DNA from: Bacteroidales bacterium UBA1628
Lineage (GTDB): Bacteria > Bacteroidota > Bacteroidia > Bacteroidales > UBA932
Reading direction: 5' to 3'
Assembly (NCBI GenBank): GCA_002321335.1
Contig: DCMG01000134.1
Coordinates: 25,817 to 57,738 of the forward strand
DNA length: 31,922 bases
In this document: in pieces, positions 16,705 to 24,438 of the stretch
How the letters are laid out: each line of letters begins with the position of its first letter
Numbering within the stretch: the stretch's first letter is position 1
Made by a program: the position numbers and the translations under genes
The notes under the pieces: model-generated
The model's database searches: none
What the model saw: only the letters and a program-made list of their open reading frames with translations
Told to the model about the DNA's origin: nothing

Positions 16705-16737
16705 TTTGGAATAATGGATTAATTTTTGATATATTTG
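16705..16737 (+). promoter_or_regulatory. Bacteroidetes-type promoter in the 299-bp gap before the small outer-membrane protein
   Basis: In the 16535-16833 gap, TTTG (16705-16708) and TATATTTG (16730-16737) are 21 nt apart, close to the Bacteroidetes consensus spacing. The leader would be about 90 nt, which is long enough for regulation, but I see no convincing structure in it. ATATTC occurs twice in the gap, once just 5' of this promoter and once 8 bp before the start codon. The rest of the gap (about 16535-16690) shows nothing recognisable and no clear terminator for the polysaccharide cluster. Confidence 0.55.
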
Positions 16738-16833
16738 CTTCTGTTTTGGAAATCCGGATTGCCCTTTCCTGAGAATGACGGATAGAAACATTCCGGTTCT
16801 CCATGAATTTGAACAATTTAATATTCTATTATT

Positions 16834-17469
16834 ATGAAGAAAGCATTTTCAATCATCCTTGCGGCATCCATGATGCTCATGGGAACTGTGGCTATGGCAC
16901 AGCCGGCAATCGGTGTCGGTTACCTTAACTCAACCGACAAGACAAAGTCGGGAAGCACGACCAATTCCACCAATCTGAGTGGTTTCTATGTGGGAGGGTC
17001 CTACAACATTAATCTTTCAGGCGCTTTGAATGTGGCTCCGGGAGTATATTATTCTCTTCTTACCAAGAGCGATGCTAACAACTATTTCGGATTGGTTGAC
17101 ACAAAGGTGGATGTGACCGAACACTATCTTTCTGTCCCTGTGATGTTCAATGCTGGACTTAATCTCACAGATGGCATAGTTGGAAGAATTTATGCCGGAC
17201 CGACTTTGGCCTATGGACTTGCGTCCAACACCAAAGTAAAGGGTACAGTGGCTGGTTTCTCTAAGGATACCAAGATCAACAACTATGACGATGACTACAA
17301 CTACCGTCGTTTTGACATCATGCTCGGTGGTGGAGTCGCTGTTGACTTCTTCGATATGGTACGTTTCAACATCGGCTATGACTACGGTCTCGTGAACCGC
17401 TATTCAGGAGACAGCGATGTAACCCGTCATAGAGGTCAGCTCAGCGTAGGCGTTGCCTACCTCTTCTAG
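16834..17469 (+). CDS. Small outer-membrane beta-barrel protein (porin-like family)
   Basis: 211 residues with a clean signal peptide (MKKAFSIILAASMMLMGTVAMAQ, cleavage after about residue 23). The rest alternates polar and hydrophobic residues in strands rich in Tyr and Gly, for example GFYVGGSYNINL, GVYYSLL and FNIGYDYGLVNRY, and ends VGVAYLF with a C-terminal Phe. This matches the OmpX/OmpW-sized barrel proteins abundant in Bacteroidetes. The function is unknown; it may be structural or a small pore. It is monocistronic, with its own promoter upstream and a hairpin terminator downstream. Confidence 0.85.
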   Translation: MKKAFSIILAASMMLMGTVAMAQPAIGVGYLNSTDKTKSGSTTNSTNLSGFYVGGSYNINLSGALNVAPGVYYSLLTKSDANNYFGLVDTKVDVTEHYLSVPVMFNAGLNLTDGIVGRIYAGPTLAYGLASNTKVKGTVAGFSKDTKINNYDDDYNYRRFDIMLGGGVAVDFFDMVRFNIGYDYGLVNRYSGDSDVTRHRGQLSVGVAYLF

Positions 17470-17525
17470 AGCATAGCATTGCTTTATCCAGACAAGTCAA
17501 ATCCTGTCTGAATAACATATCGTCA

Positions 17526-17561
17526 AGCGGTCAAGGATTTCATCCAGACCGCTTTCTTGTT
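17526..17561 (+). terminator. Rho-independent terminator after the small barrel gene
   Basis: AGCGGTC (17526-17532) pairs perfectly with GACCGCT (17547-17553) and is followed by TTCTTGTT. It lies 57 nt after the barrel gene and before the convergent AlkD-like gene. A second, weaker hairpin (CAGACA/TGTCTG) precedes it near 17490-17512. Confidence 0.65.
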
Positions 17562-17626
17562 GGATTTGATTTTCGGTTAACCTAGCCAGGCCGAATTCAA
17601 AGATATGAGTGGCCAAAGCCTGAAGG

Positions 17627-18343
17627 TCATTTCATGGTGAGATAGTGACGGCGGAGTGGCTCGGGGAATTTCTCGATGGAGTAACGGAGCATGGTGCGAG
17701 GCATCGAGGAGGCATATTCATTCAGGAAGAGTTCCAGGCGGCGCCGGTCGCGCTTTCCGGCCTCGCGCAGCATCCAGCCCACAGCCTTGTGCATAAGGTC
17801 GTGCTTGTGGCTCATCAACTTGACCGCCAACGCGTAAGTGTCGTCGAACTCGCCGTTTCTGATGAGTGTCAGTGTTGAGACGATGGCGATTCTTTGCTCC
17901 CATAGCGAGCCGCTGTCCGCCAATGAATATAACAGTCCCCGCTCTTCCGGATGCTTGGAAAGGTACCCTCCGATGATGGTGGGGGCTGTCAGATCCACCA
18001 AGTCCCAGTTGTTGATTCCGGCCGTGTGTGCCAGATAGAAGTCCACGGTTTCCTTGGGAACGGATTTCCGGCATTGGAGCACGAGAATCAAAAGAGCGCA
18101 AAGCCGTGCTTCATGCCACTGGGATTCAAGAAGTTTCTCGATTTCTGACAGGGAAGCGAAAGTGTTCTTTTTCGCTACTGCCCTTACATCAGGCACGACC
18201 ACGCCAAGAAAAAGGTCACCTTCGCCGTATTCTCCGGGACCGCACTTGAAGAACCGGGGAAGCACCTGCCGTTTCTCTTCTGAATGAAGAGCGTCCAGTT
18301 CCGCTGTCACTCGCTCGGCGAATATTGTAGCATTATTATCCAT
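17627..18343 (-). CDS. AlkD-like DNA alkylation repair protein (HEAT-repeat DNA glycosylase)
   Basis: 238 residues of HEAT-like helical repeats, the AlkD/AlkC DNA-glycosylase family that removes N3- and N7-alkylpurines without base flipping. Key positions line up with AlkD: NNWDLVD gives Trp113 and Asp117, WEQRIA gives Arg151, and HKAVGWMLREAGKRD provides the later tryptophan. The length matches the family. It lies 7 bp downstream of the DUF2147 gene on the same strand, so the two are probably co-transcribed, although no functional link is obvious. It converges on the small barrel gene. Confidence 0.9.
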   Translation of the reverse strand: MDNNATIFAERVTAELDALHSEEKRQVLPRFFKCGPGEYGEGDLFLGVVVPDVRAVAKKNTFASLSEIEKLLESQWHEARLCALLILVLQCRKSVPKETVDFYLAHTAGINNWDLVDLTAPTIIGGYLSKHPEERGLLYSLADSGSLWEQRIAIVSTLTLIRNGEFDDTYALAVKLMSHKHDLMHKAVGWMLREAGKRDRRRLELFLNEYASSMPRTMLRYSIEKFPEPLRRHYLTMK

Positions 18344-18350
18344 AGAAAAG

Positions 18351-18887
18351 TTACAGTCTTGTCCATGTCACGGTTTCCGAGAAGCCCATCTTTGAGCCTT
18401 TGAGCGAGAGGGTCTTGGAGTCTGAAAACCACGCTTTGAGGGATGCGTTTATGCCACGGACAGGGTCATAGATGCTGGCTCCACCCCAGGCTTTCGCCGA
18501 AGCGTCGTACTTCAGTCCTTTGAATATCAAGATTTTGTCGCAGTCCACATTCCTCAATGACTTGTCCGGGTTCTTGGTGTCCTTGCGCACAGATCCATCT
18601 TTTTCCGTCCTGTTCTGAACCCAGAAGACTTGAGCGGTGTAGGAACCGTCGGCATTCTTGAAGACCTTGACCTTGCTTTTTTCTCCTTTATGTTCGACAA
18701 GGTAGTTGCCGATGATGTTGTCACCCGCCGCATTCGGGTCGTCGGTCATTGAGGGACTGTTTTCCGAGACGATCCGATCGTTGGCAATCGGTGTGATGTT
18801 CGTCCTAGCCGTCAGGTCTTGTACGTTGAACGTAAATAATGTGAAGGCGGCACATAGCAAGCCTAAAACCATATTGTTCATATTCAT
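18351..18887 (-). CDS. DUF2147 domain-containing exported protein
   Basis: 178 residues from the ATG at 18887. A longer reading frame back to 18986 would put 33 charged residues in front of the signal peptide, so I reject it. The signal peptide is about MNMNNMVLGLLCAAFTLFTFNVQDLTA. The domain follows, with IIGNYLVEHKGEKSKVKVF, then the conserved KDTKNPDKSLRNVDCDKILIFKGL and the WGGASIYDPVRGINASLKAWF signature of DUF2147, ending in a TVTWTRL strand. The family is periplasmic or secreted, lipocalin-like in pattern, and without an established function. The gene is divergent from the HAD phosphatase across 121 bp. Confidence 0.85.
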   Translation of the reverse strand: MNMNNMVLGLLCAAFTLFTFNVQDLTARTNITPIANDRIVSENSPSMTDDPNAAGDNIIGNYLVEHKGEKSKVKVFKNADGSYTAQVFWVQNRTEKDGSVRKDTKNPDKSLRNVDCDKILIFKGLKYDASAKAWGGASIYDPVRGINASLKAWFSDSKTLSLKGSKMGFSETVTWTRL

Positions 18888-18970
18888 GAAAAAAATATGT
18901 TGGTATAATAATTGTCTCATCACCGTTTTTCGGTGTGGCGATGGTTCTGTTGCCATTTCTGTGCCTAGGG

Positions 18971-19001
18971 CTTGAAATCCCGACAAATTGAGTTAATTTT
19001 G
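18971..19001 (+). promoter_or_regulatory. Promoter of the HAD phosphatase giving a near-leaderless mRNA
   Basis: CTTG (18971-18974) and TAATTTTG (18994-19001) are 19 nt apart, an excellent Bacteroidetes promoter match. The ATG begins at 19009, only 8 nt past the -7 box, so transcription should start at or within a base or two of the start codon. Confidence 0.55.
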
Positions 19002-19008
19002 CCGCATT

Positions 19009-19662
19009 ATGGACAACGGACTTATAATTCTGGACTTTGACGGTACCCTATGCGATACCAGACAAACAATCGTCAAAACTCTTCAGATGACGATGGATAA
19101 GCTATGTCTGCCGGTAGCGGACGAATATGCCTGTGCGGCTACAATTGGCCTTCCCCTGAGCGAAAGCTTCAAGACTTTGTTCCCGTCACTGACTGATGCT
19201 CAGGCTTCAGGGTGCGCCCAGACCTACAGGGACATATTCGAGGAGAATAAGAAACAGTTCGCGCCGAAGGTTTTCCCTCATGTTGCTGAGACTCTGAAGG
19301 AACTTAGCAAGAGGGGACTCACGCTTTCGATCGCTTCGTCCCGCTCCAATCATTCGCTTCTGGATTTTGTCAAGGCTTTTGGTTTTGACAAGGTGATTTC
19401 TCTTATTCTGGGCGCCGATGACGTGACAAAGGCAAAGCCAGATCCGGAACCTGTTATTCTGACATTGAGAAAGTTGGGATTCAGCGCGTCAAACGCATTG
19501 GTTGTCGGTGATATGCCTTTCGACATCCTTATGGGTGGCAGAGCCGGAGCCAAGACCTGTGGCGTCACATACGGCAACGCTTCCCGTGAGGAACTGCAAG
19601 ACTCCGGCGCAGACTACATCATAGACGATTTCGCGAATCTCTTGGATTTGAATTGGCTGTGA
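19009..19662 (+). CDS. HAD-superfamily phosphatase, phosphoglycolate phosphatase-like
   Basis: 217 residues. It has all HAD motifs: the nucleophile Asp9 and general acid Asp11 in LDFDGTLCDT, motif II Ser in SIASSRS (about 110), motif III Lys143 in TKAKPDPEP, and motif IV GDMPFD (167-172). The helical cap between residues ~17 and 90 makes it subclass I, the Gph/beta-phosphoglucomutase group. Likely substrates are 2-phosphoglycolate from DNA repair or similar small phosphates, and sequence alone does not decide. It is a single gene, with its own near-leaderless promoter, convergent with the lytic transglycosylase 23 bp downstream. Confidence 0.88.
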   Translation: MDNGLIILDFDGTLCDTRQTIVKTLQMTMDKLCLPVADEYACAATIGLPLSESFKTLFPSLTDAQASGCAQTYRDIFEENKKQFAPKVFPHVAETLKELSKRGLTLSIASSRSNHSLLDFVKAFGFDKVISLILGADDVTKAKPDPEPVILTLRKLGFSASNALVVGDMPFDILMGGRAGAKTCGVTYGNASREELQDSGADYIIDDFANLLDLNWL

Positions 19663-19685
19663 TACTCCATTTGCCTATGAGGGCA

Positions 19686-20588
19686 CTATTTCCCGCTCGG
19701 GATGATGATCTTGTAGGTGTTCCCGGCCTTGTTCAGCAATTTGTTGTCTCTTAGCCAAAGATTGGCCTCTTTCAGTTGAAAGTAGGATACTCCATGCTCC
19801 TCGGCGAAATCCACCAGACTGGCGATCGCTCCGCTGACCGTGACCACTTCTTTCGGAGAATAGCAAGGGTATTTCTCAAAATCCTCGATTCTGTAGCCGA
19901 AAGCAGAAGGGTTCTCGAAGAACATCTTGGCTGACAGCACCCTGAATATGTAACGTGACGTTTCCTCGACCAACCAAAGATCCAAGGCCGACTTCTGCCT
20001 CTGGTCCGAAAGACGGCGCGATATTCCACCCTGCCCGGCATTGTAGCTTGCCGCCACCGTCATCCAGTCCCCGTATTTCACGTAGGCCTTGCGCAAGTAC
20101 TTGCAAGCGGCCACCGTCTCTTTCTCAATGTTGTAACGCTCGTCCACCTCATCATTTATGATGAGACCATATTCCTTGCCTGTGGTCTTTGTGAATTGCC
20201 AGAGACCTGCCGCTCCCGCTGATGAATATGCCTTTGGGTTGAGATTGCTCTCGATTGCCATGAGGTATTTCAGGTCATCGGGAATGCCGTTCTGTTTGAG
20301 AATGGGCTCGATCTGCCTGAAATAGCGGTCAGACTTTTTCAGCATCAGGATCGAGTTGGAGTGCATATAAGTGAACGAGATGAGTTCCCGGTCCATCCTT
20401 TCGTAGAGGTCGCTTCTGTCGAAGCGTATGGTGTCTCCGGCGAACATGATTTGTCGAGGGACGGCAGGAGCCTTGAAATGAAGTTCTTCCTGTGGGTAGA
20501 TTTGAGCCGAGGCGATGCAGTCGGCGCCGGCTGCAAGAGTGACGGCAACCGCAGTGAGCCTGAATATTATTGCTGTCAATGATGTCAT
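19686..20588 (-). CDS. Lytic transglycosylase with a degenerate C-terminal LysM-like segment (MltD-like)
   Basis: 300 residues with an N-terminal signal peptide (hydrophobic about 5-21). The SLT domain has catalytic Glu113 in AIESNLNPKAYS, then SAGAAGLWQFTKTTGKEYGL and the AASYNAGQGG segment, diagnostic of family 1 lytic transglycosylases and closest to MltD. The last ~50 residues, with VSYFQLKEANLWL and a YKIIIPSGK ending, look like one worn LysM repeat; MltD proteins normally carry intact ones. It cleaves peptidoglycan with formation of 1,6-anhydroMurNAc in the periplasm. No lipobox is clear, so it may be soluble. A -7 box lies at 20613-20620. Confidence 0.88.
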   Translation of the reverse strand: MTSLTAIIFRLTAVAVTLAAGADCIASAQIYPQEELHFKAPAVPRQIMFAGDTIRFDRSDLYERMDRELISFTYMHSNSILMLKKSDRYFRQIEPILKQNGIPDDLKYLMAIESNLNPKAYSSAGAAGLWQFTKTTGKEYGLIINDEVDERYNIEKETVAACKYLRKAYVKYGDWMTVAASYNAGQGGISRRLSDQRQKSALDLWLVEETSRYIFRVLSAKMFFENPSAFGYRIEDFEKYPCYSPKEVVTVSGAIASLVDFAEEHGVSYFQLKEANLWLRDNKLLNKAGNTYKIIIPSGK

Positions 20589-20612
20589 GAATCCTGATTT
20601 TTCAATGTATTA

Positions 20613-20620
20613 CAAATTTA
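20613..20620 (-). promoter_or_regulatory. -7 promoter box of the lytic transglycosylase gene
   Basis: Read on the minus strand this is TAAATTTG, a full TAnnTTTG match, 25 nt before the start codon, giving a leader of roughly 15-20 nt. The -33 region is AT-rich but has no good TTTG. Confidence 0.5.
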
Positions 20621-20658
20621 GTGAAATGTATTTGATTAATGAATATCACGAAAAGAGA

Positions 20659-20692
20659 AAAGACCGGATTCCCAAATGTGAATCCGGCCTTT
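20659..20692 (-). terminator. Terminator of the six-gene SusCD operon
   Basis: CCGGATTC and GAATCCGG form a perfect 8-bp stem around an 8-nt loop. Flanking AAAG/CTTT lengthens it after one mismatch. On the minus strand it is followed by a T-rich run (TTTCTCTTTT), 19 nt after the stop of the 714-residue lipoprotein gene. It separates the operon from the lytic transglycosylase promoter. Confidence 0.8.
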
Positions 20693-20710
20693 CATGTTCA
20701 ATGGTGAAGA

Positions 20711-22855
20711 TTACCGCATAAGGACGGCCCTTTCTCCCTGGAAGGTGTCCGAAGAAAGGGAAACCGAAGCCTTGGTCGAAATCCCGAATGGCTCCAAGGT
20801 GAGAGAGTTGTAGGTTTTTGATCCTACGCTCTGCCTCAAATAGGATGAGCTTGTCGGTTTTTCGGATCCGAACAGAAGGAACTGGTAACTGTTGACGGCT
20901 GCGCTGGAGTACGGACTCGGGGTCATGTGCATCACCCCGTCAATGAAGCCGAGGGCGATGCTGTTGCCTCCCCAGTAGATTGACAGACCGTCAGACAAAC
21001 CGAGGGTGACGTAGTTGCCCTTGTACCGTCCCAGTTGCTGTGGTTCTATGATGATTGAATGACTGTCAGGATCGAAGTACGCCTTGACGTCTGGGGTGAA
21101 GTCGCTTGTGTTGGACAGACCGCTGATTGTGACATCATTGCCGCCAAGGCTGTAGATGTCCACCCGGAACGACTCATCCGAGGACGAGGATGCTCCGTCA
21201 ACCGTGGCCGTGGCCTTGAACGCCCCGATGAAATCGTCCACGGTCTTGGCCGTGTCAAAGTCAGCGGCTGTGTAACCTTTGGTGGAGGCTGTCTTCTTGA
21301 CGAAGGATGTGTCGCCATATTCATTGACTATGCAGACGCACAGGGTGTAGGTAGTGCCTTGCTTGAGGGTGTTGAAGACTGTGGCGAATCCTTCATCGGA
21401 GCCTAGCTTCTGAATGAACTCTTCGTTGACCGCGTTGCCCCTCTCCCATGCGATCTCGGCTGCGCTTTGTCCGAGGTTTCTCTCCATATAGTCCAGGTAG
21501 TCTGTCCTCATGCAGAGGTACTTGAGGGACACGGCGTTGTCCGCCTGCATATCCCAGAACAAAGTCGTGTAAGGGGAGTAAAGAGTGTTGGACTCGTCCC
21601 TTCTCCACTCGAACATGTTGACTTTAGGAGTGAACCGGCCGTCCGGGTCGCAAGTGAACCTCTGCATATAGAGTACGGTGGCGGTCGATGTGGAATCGTA
21701 GGCGAGCGCCACCGCAGTGCAGTTACCGGCGCCCACGTTCCAAAGTTCTGAACTGTCGTCGTACAGTGTCAGTACCGGAGTTCTTCCCGGAGCCTTGTCC
21801 TCTGAGAGCATCTTCTTGACCTCTTCCTGACGCGCCGAGTCTCCAGTGATGTCGCCGCTGACGACGGTAGCCTTGTAGAACTTGGCATGTTCATTCTTGT
21901 AGAAAGAGATTCTTGGTGCCTTGAAGCCGGTCTCCGTGGTCTCGATGCCGTCGAATGAAATCTCCACGGCCGGGGTCTTGTCCTCGTTGCCGTCAAACGT
22001 GAGGGTTTCGTTGCCTTGGGCGAAATAACCGGCGGAGACGTAGTAGATCAGGTAGAACGAGAATGTGCCCTTGCCGTCGTAGGTGCATGGGTATGAACTG
22101 TATGCGGCCTTGCTGCCGGTGTATTCAGCCATGTCGGCGACTTTGACATATTCTTCGTAATTGGAATTGAAATAGCCGATCGACTGGGCGGGCACTGTGC
22201 AGGAGTTGTCATCGTTGAGGATGAACTTGAAGGACACTCCGTTGGCCCAATCATTGACTTTGAATATGTTGGCTCCTACCGCTTTTTCTACCTTCAGGCC
22301 GGAGTCGCGTCCGGTGTAGAAGGCGTTGTAGTGGTAGGTGGCGGTCTGCGGAACCTTGGCTCCGCTCTCGTCGGTCCTGTAATATGTCTCCCACTCAAGG
22401 GCGTAGGAGACGCTAAGGGCGATCTTGTCAGAGTATTGGGTGACGTACGCCCCGTTCCCGGTTTCCTCCTGGCGGTCGGATATGAGGATTGTTGTGTTCA
22501 GAGAAGAACCGGCAAGCAGTCTTCCGAGATCCACTTCCACTGGAACTTTGACGGAATGGCTTCCGTCCGGAATCGTGACTGTCTCGGGAACAGTGAACGA
22601 GGACTCGTTCTCGCCTTTCTTCCGCAGGCCGACTGACAATTCTCCCTTGTCGCCGGGACGAGCGATCTCGATCTCGATTGTGCCGGTCTCTGTCCCTTGA
22701 GGGAATTCCTTGCTCAGGGATGACTGTATGAAGTGTATTTCCTTGGCGTCCTCGGAACTTGGCTTGTAGATGGTCCCGTTCTGTTCCTTGTCGCAGCCTG
22801 CCGCAAGAAAGAGCAGTGATGCAGTCAGGCATGATATTGTTCTTGAATATTTCAT
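20711..22855 (-). CDS. Large surface lipoprotein of the SusCD operon, SusE/F position
   Basis: 714 residues with a type II signal peptide and lipobox ending LAAGC (Cys21). After a short linker comes a beta-rich N-terminal domain with the pattern of a Calx-beta or all-beta binding module (TGTIEIEIARPGDKGE through KVPVEVDLG, about 55-115). The middle is a long unassigned beta-rich region. A fibronectin-III-like segment ends near YTLCVCIVNEYGDTSF (about 505-520). The C-terminal part is also beta-rich. Its place after susD matches SusE/F-type surface glycan- or ligand-binding lipoproteins, but no known binding module is clear. It is the last gene of the operon, 15 bp after susD, and ends at a strong terminator. 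Ligand unknown. Confidence 0.75.
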   Translation of the reverse strand: MKYSRTISCLTASLLFLAAGCDKEQNGTIYKPSSEDAKEIHFIQSSLSKEFPQGTETGTIEIEIARPGDKGELSVGLRKKGENESSFTVPETVTIPDGSHSVKVPVEVDLGRLLAGSSLNTTILISDRQEETGNGAYVTQYSDKIALSVSYALEWETYYRTDESGAKVPQTATYHYNAFYTGRDSGLKVEKAVGANIFKVNDWANGVSFKFILNDDNSCTVPAQSIGYFNSNYEEYVKVADMAEYTGSKAAYSSYPCTYDGKGTFSFYLIYYVSAGYFAQGNETLTFDGNEDKTPAVEISFDGIETTETGFKAPRISFYKNEHAKFYKATVVSGDITGDSARQEEVKKMLSEDKAPGRTPVLTLYDDSSELWNVGAGNCTAVALAYDSTSTATVLYMQRFTCDPDGRFTPKVNMFEWRRDESNTLYSPYTTLFWDMQADNAVSLKYLCMRTDYLDYMERNLGQSAAEIAWERGNAVNEEFIQKLGSDEGFATVFNTLKQGTTYTLCVCIVNEYGDTSFVKKTASTKGYTAADFDTAKTVDDFIGAFKATATVDGASSSSDESFRVDIYSLGGNDVTISGLSNTSDFTPDVKAYFDPDSHSIIIEPQQLGRYKGNYVTLGLSDGLSIYWGGNSIALGFIDGVMHMTPSPYSSAAVNSYQFLLFGSEKPTSSSYLRQSVGSKTYNSLTLEPFGISTKASVSLSSDTFQGERAVLMR

Positions 22856-22870
22856 CGTTTCTAAATGCTA

Positions 22871-24427
22871 TCAAGGATTCTGGTCTTCTTCGTTGATGTT
22901 AGGGTTGGCGTCGAGCTCGTCCTTGGGGATTGTCAGCACCCAATCATAGGTGTCTGCCTTGCTGAGGTCGATGCCGTTCCTCTTCATGGCGGCGATGCAC
23001 TCCTCGGCGAATCCGTCCTCGGTGCGGCGGTCTATGCCCTGTCCGGTGCGGCGCACGTCGAAGATTCGGCCATATTCACCCCACAGCTCGACACGTCTCT
23101 GAATCAGGATGTTCTCAAGAAGAGATCCCGTCCAAGTGGTCGTGGTCGCCCCAAGGTGAGTGCCGGAGTAGTTGTAGGCGTTGTACTTAGGGTTTCTCTT
23201 GGCCATGACCTTGTTCATCAGGTCGCGTGCCTTGTTCTGGTCTCCAAGCCTTAGAGCCGCCTCGGCTGCGGTGAAGTACATTTCCTCTACCCTCATGTAG
23301 ATGTAGTCTCCGAGCCATGACTGGACATTGGAGAATGCGAATTTCTTGGAGATGTATGGAGACTCCTTGTCTGTCGGGTCCCACCATCTGAGGCGGATGT
23401 CGCCTGAACCGATGTGGTTGTAGAGTTGCTTGTTGATCAGCTTCGGAGCGGACTTCGCATAGGCGCCGTCAACGTTGTCCATGTGGGTGAAGAATCCGGC
23501 GTAGGCTCCGGACTGCTCCGACGTCTCGATCCCGGCTCCCCACATCACATTGCCGGCGCTGATGGAGTTCATGCCTCCCATGAGTTCGTTCTCTCCTCCG
23601 ATCTCGTAAGCTCCTCCGTCGATGACCTGGGACGCGGCCTTGCAGGCTCCCTCCCAGTCACCTTCGGCAAGGCAGACGCGCGACTTGATGCCCAAGGCGA
23701 CATATTCATTGATGTGTGACTTGTTGCCTTTGTTGAGGGTCGATGCCTCACCTTTTGCGAGCCGAACGATGGCCGAGTCGATGTCAGAGTCAATCTGCTT
23801 GTAGACAACCTCAAGGTTTTCCCTTGGTTTGCCTTCGGTGCTGATGGATGTCGGATCGGTGTAAACAGGCACACCCGGATCGCTCCAGCGGTACTTGTCT
23901 GTCATCGGATTGTAAGGCGCTCTGGCGAACCATGTCGCAAGGCTGAGGTAGGAGAGTGCCCTGATGGCGTACGCCTGTCCCACAACGTAGGACACGTCTG
24001 CGGCGCTGCCTCCCATCGTCTCCTTCGCCGCGATCACGTTGTTGGCGTTGGCAATCCACTTGTAGTTGGCGTACCAGACGTCGTATGATCTGAAAGCTGA
24101 TGACATATACTGGTTCTTGACGTTGTAGACATGGTCGTACCAGAACCATCCGTTGCCCTGTGACTGCATGATGAGGTCATCTCCCATTACATCCTGGGCG
24201 AGGTTGTAGGCGGCGACGCCGAAGCATTGGTGGGTGTTGCCCGAGGTAGACCATCCGGCCGTCCACATCGAACGGTAGATTCCGTTGATTGAGGTGATGG
24301 CAGTGGAAGCCTCCTTCATCAACTCCTCTCCGGAGCCCGAGTCTGTCGGGTTGAACTCAAGCATATCGCTGTCGCAGGAAGCGGCCGCGATGGCGAGAGA
24401 CACGATAAAGTATAGTTTCTTTCTCAT
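22871..24427 (-). CDS. RagB/SusD-family outer-membrane nutrient-binding lipoprotein
   Basis: 518 residues. A type II signal peptide with lipobox AAASC (Cys18) is followed by the SusD N-terminal segment with LEFNPTDSGSGEEL and ITSINGIYRSMW. Tetratricopeptide-like helices follow, including VVGQAYAIRALSYLSLATWFARAPY and YVALGIKSRVCLAEGDWEGA, and the C-terminal IQRRVELWGEYGRIFDVRRTGQGI typical of the family. It caps the SusC channel on the cell surface and captures substrate. It begins 11 bp after the susC stop; that 11-bp spacer holds a GAATAT. The neighbouring protease suggests peptides rather than glycans as ligand (as in RagB), but this is inferred from context. Confidence 0.95.
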   Translation of the reverse strand: MRKKLYFIVSLAIAAASCDSDMLEFNPTDSGSGEELMKEASTAITSINGIYRSMWTAGWSTSGNTHQCFGVAAYNLAQDVMGDDLIMQSQGNGWFWYDHVYNVKNQYMSSAFRSYDVWYANYKWIANANNVIAAKETMGGSAADVSYVVGQAYAIRALSYLSLATWFARAPYNPMTDKYRWSDPGVPVYTDPTSISTEGKPRENLEVVYKQIDSDIDSAIVRLAKGEASTLNKGNKSHINEYVALGIKSRVCLAEGDWEGACKAASQVIDGGAYEIGGENELMGGMNSISAGNVMWGAGIETSEQSGAYAGFFTHMDNVDGAYAKSAPKLINKQLYNHIGSGDIRLRWWDPTDKESPYISKKFAFSNVQSWLGDYIYMRVEEMYFTAAEAALRLGDQNKARDLMNKVMAKRNPKYNAYNYSGTHLGATTTTWTGSLLENILIQRRVELWGEYGRIFDVRRTGQGIDRRTEDGFAEECIAAMKRNGIDLSKADTYDWVLTIPKDELDANPNINEEDQNP

Positions 24428-24438
24428 TGAATATCCTC

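Noticed and set aside
18921..18935. CACCG-TTTTT-CGGTG hairpin between the DUF2147 and HAD genes
   Set aside because: Only 5 bp of stem; could be part of a leader or operator, but nothing distinguishes it from chance.
18888..18986. Upstream start for the DUF2147 protein at 18986
   Set aside because: It adds 33 polar residues before an evident signal peptide; the ATG at 18887 gives a normal exported N-terminus.
22865..23254. 129-codon + frame opposite susD
   Set aside because: Val/Leu/Gly-rich reverse reading of the SusD C-terminus; no start signal and no family.
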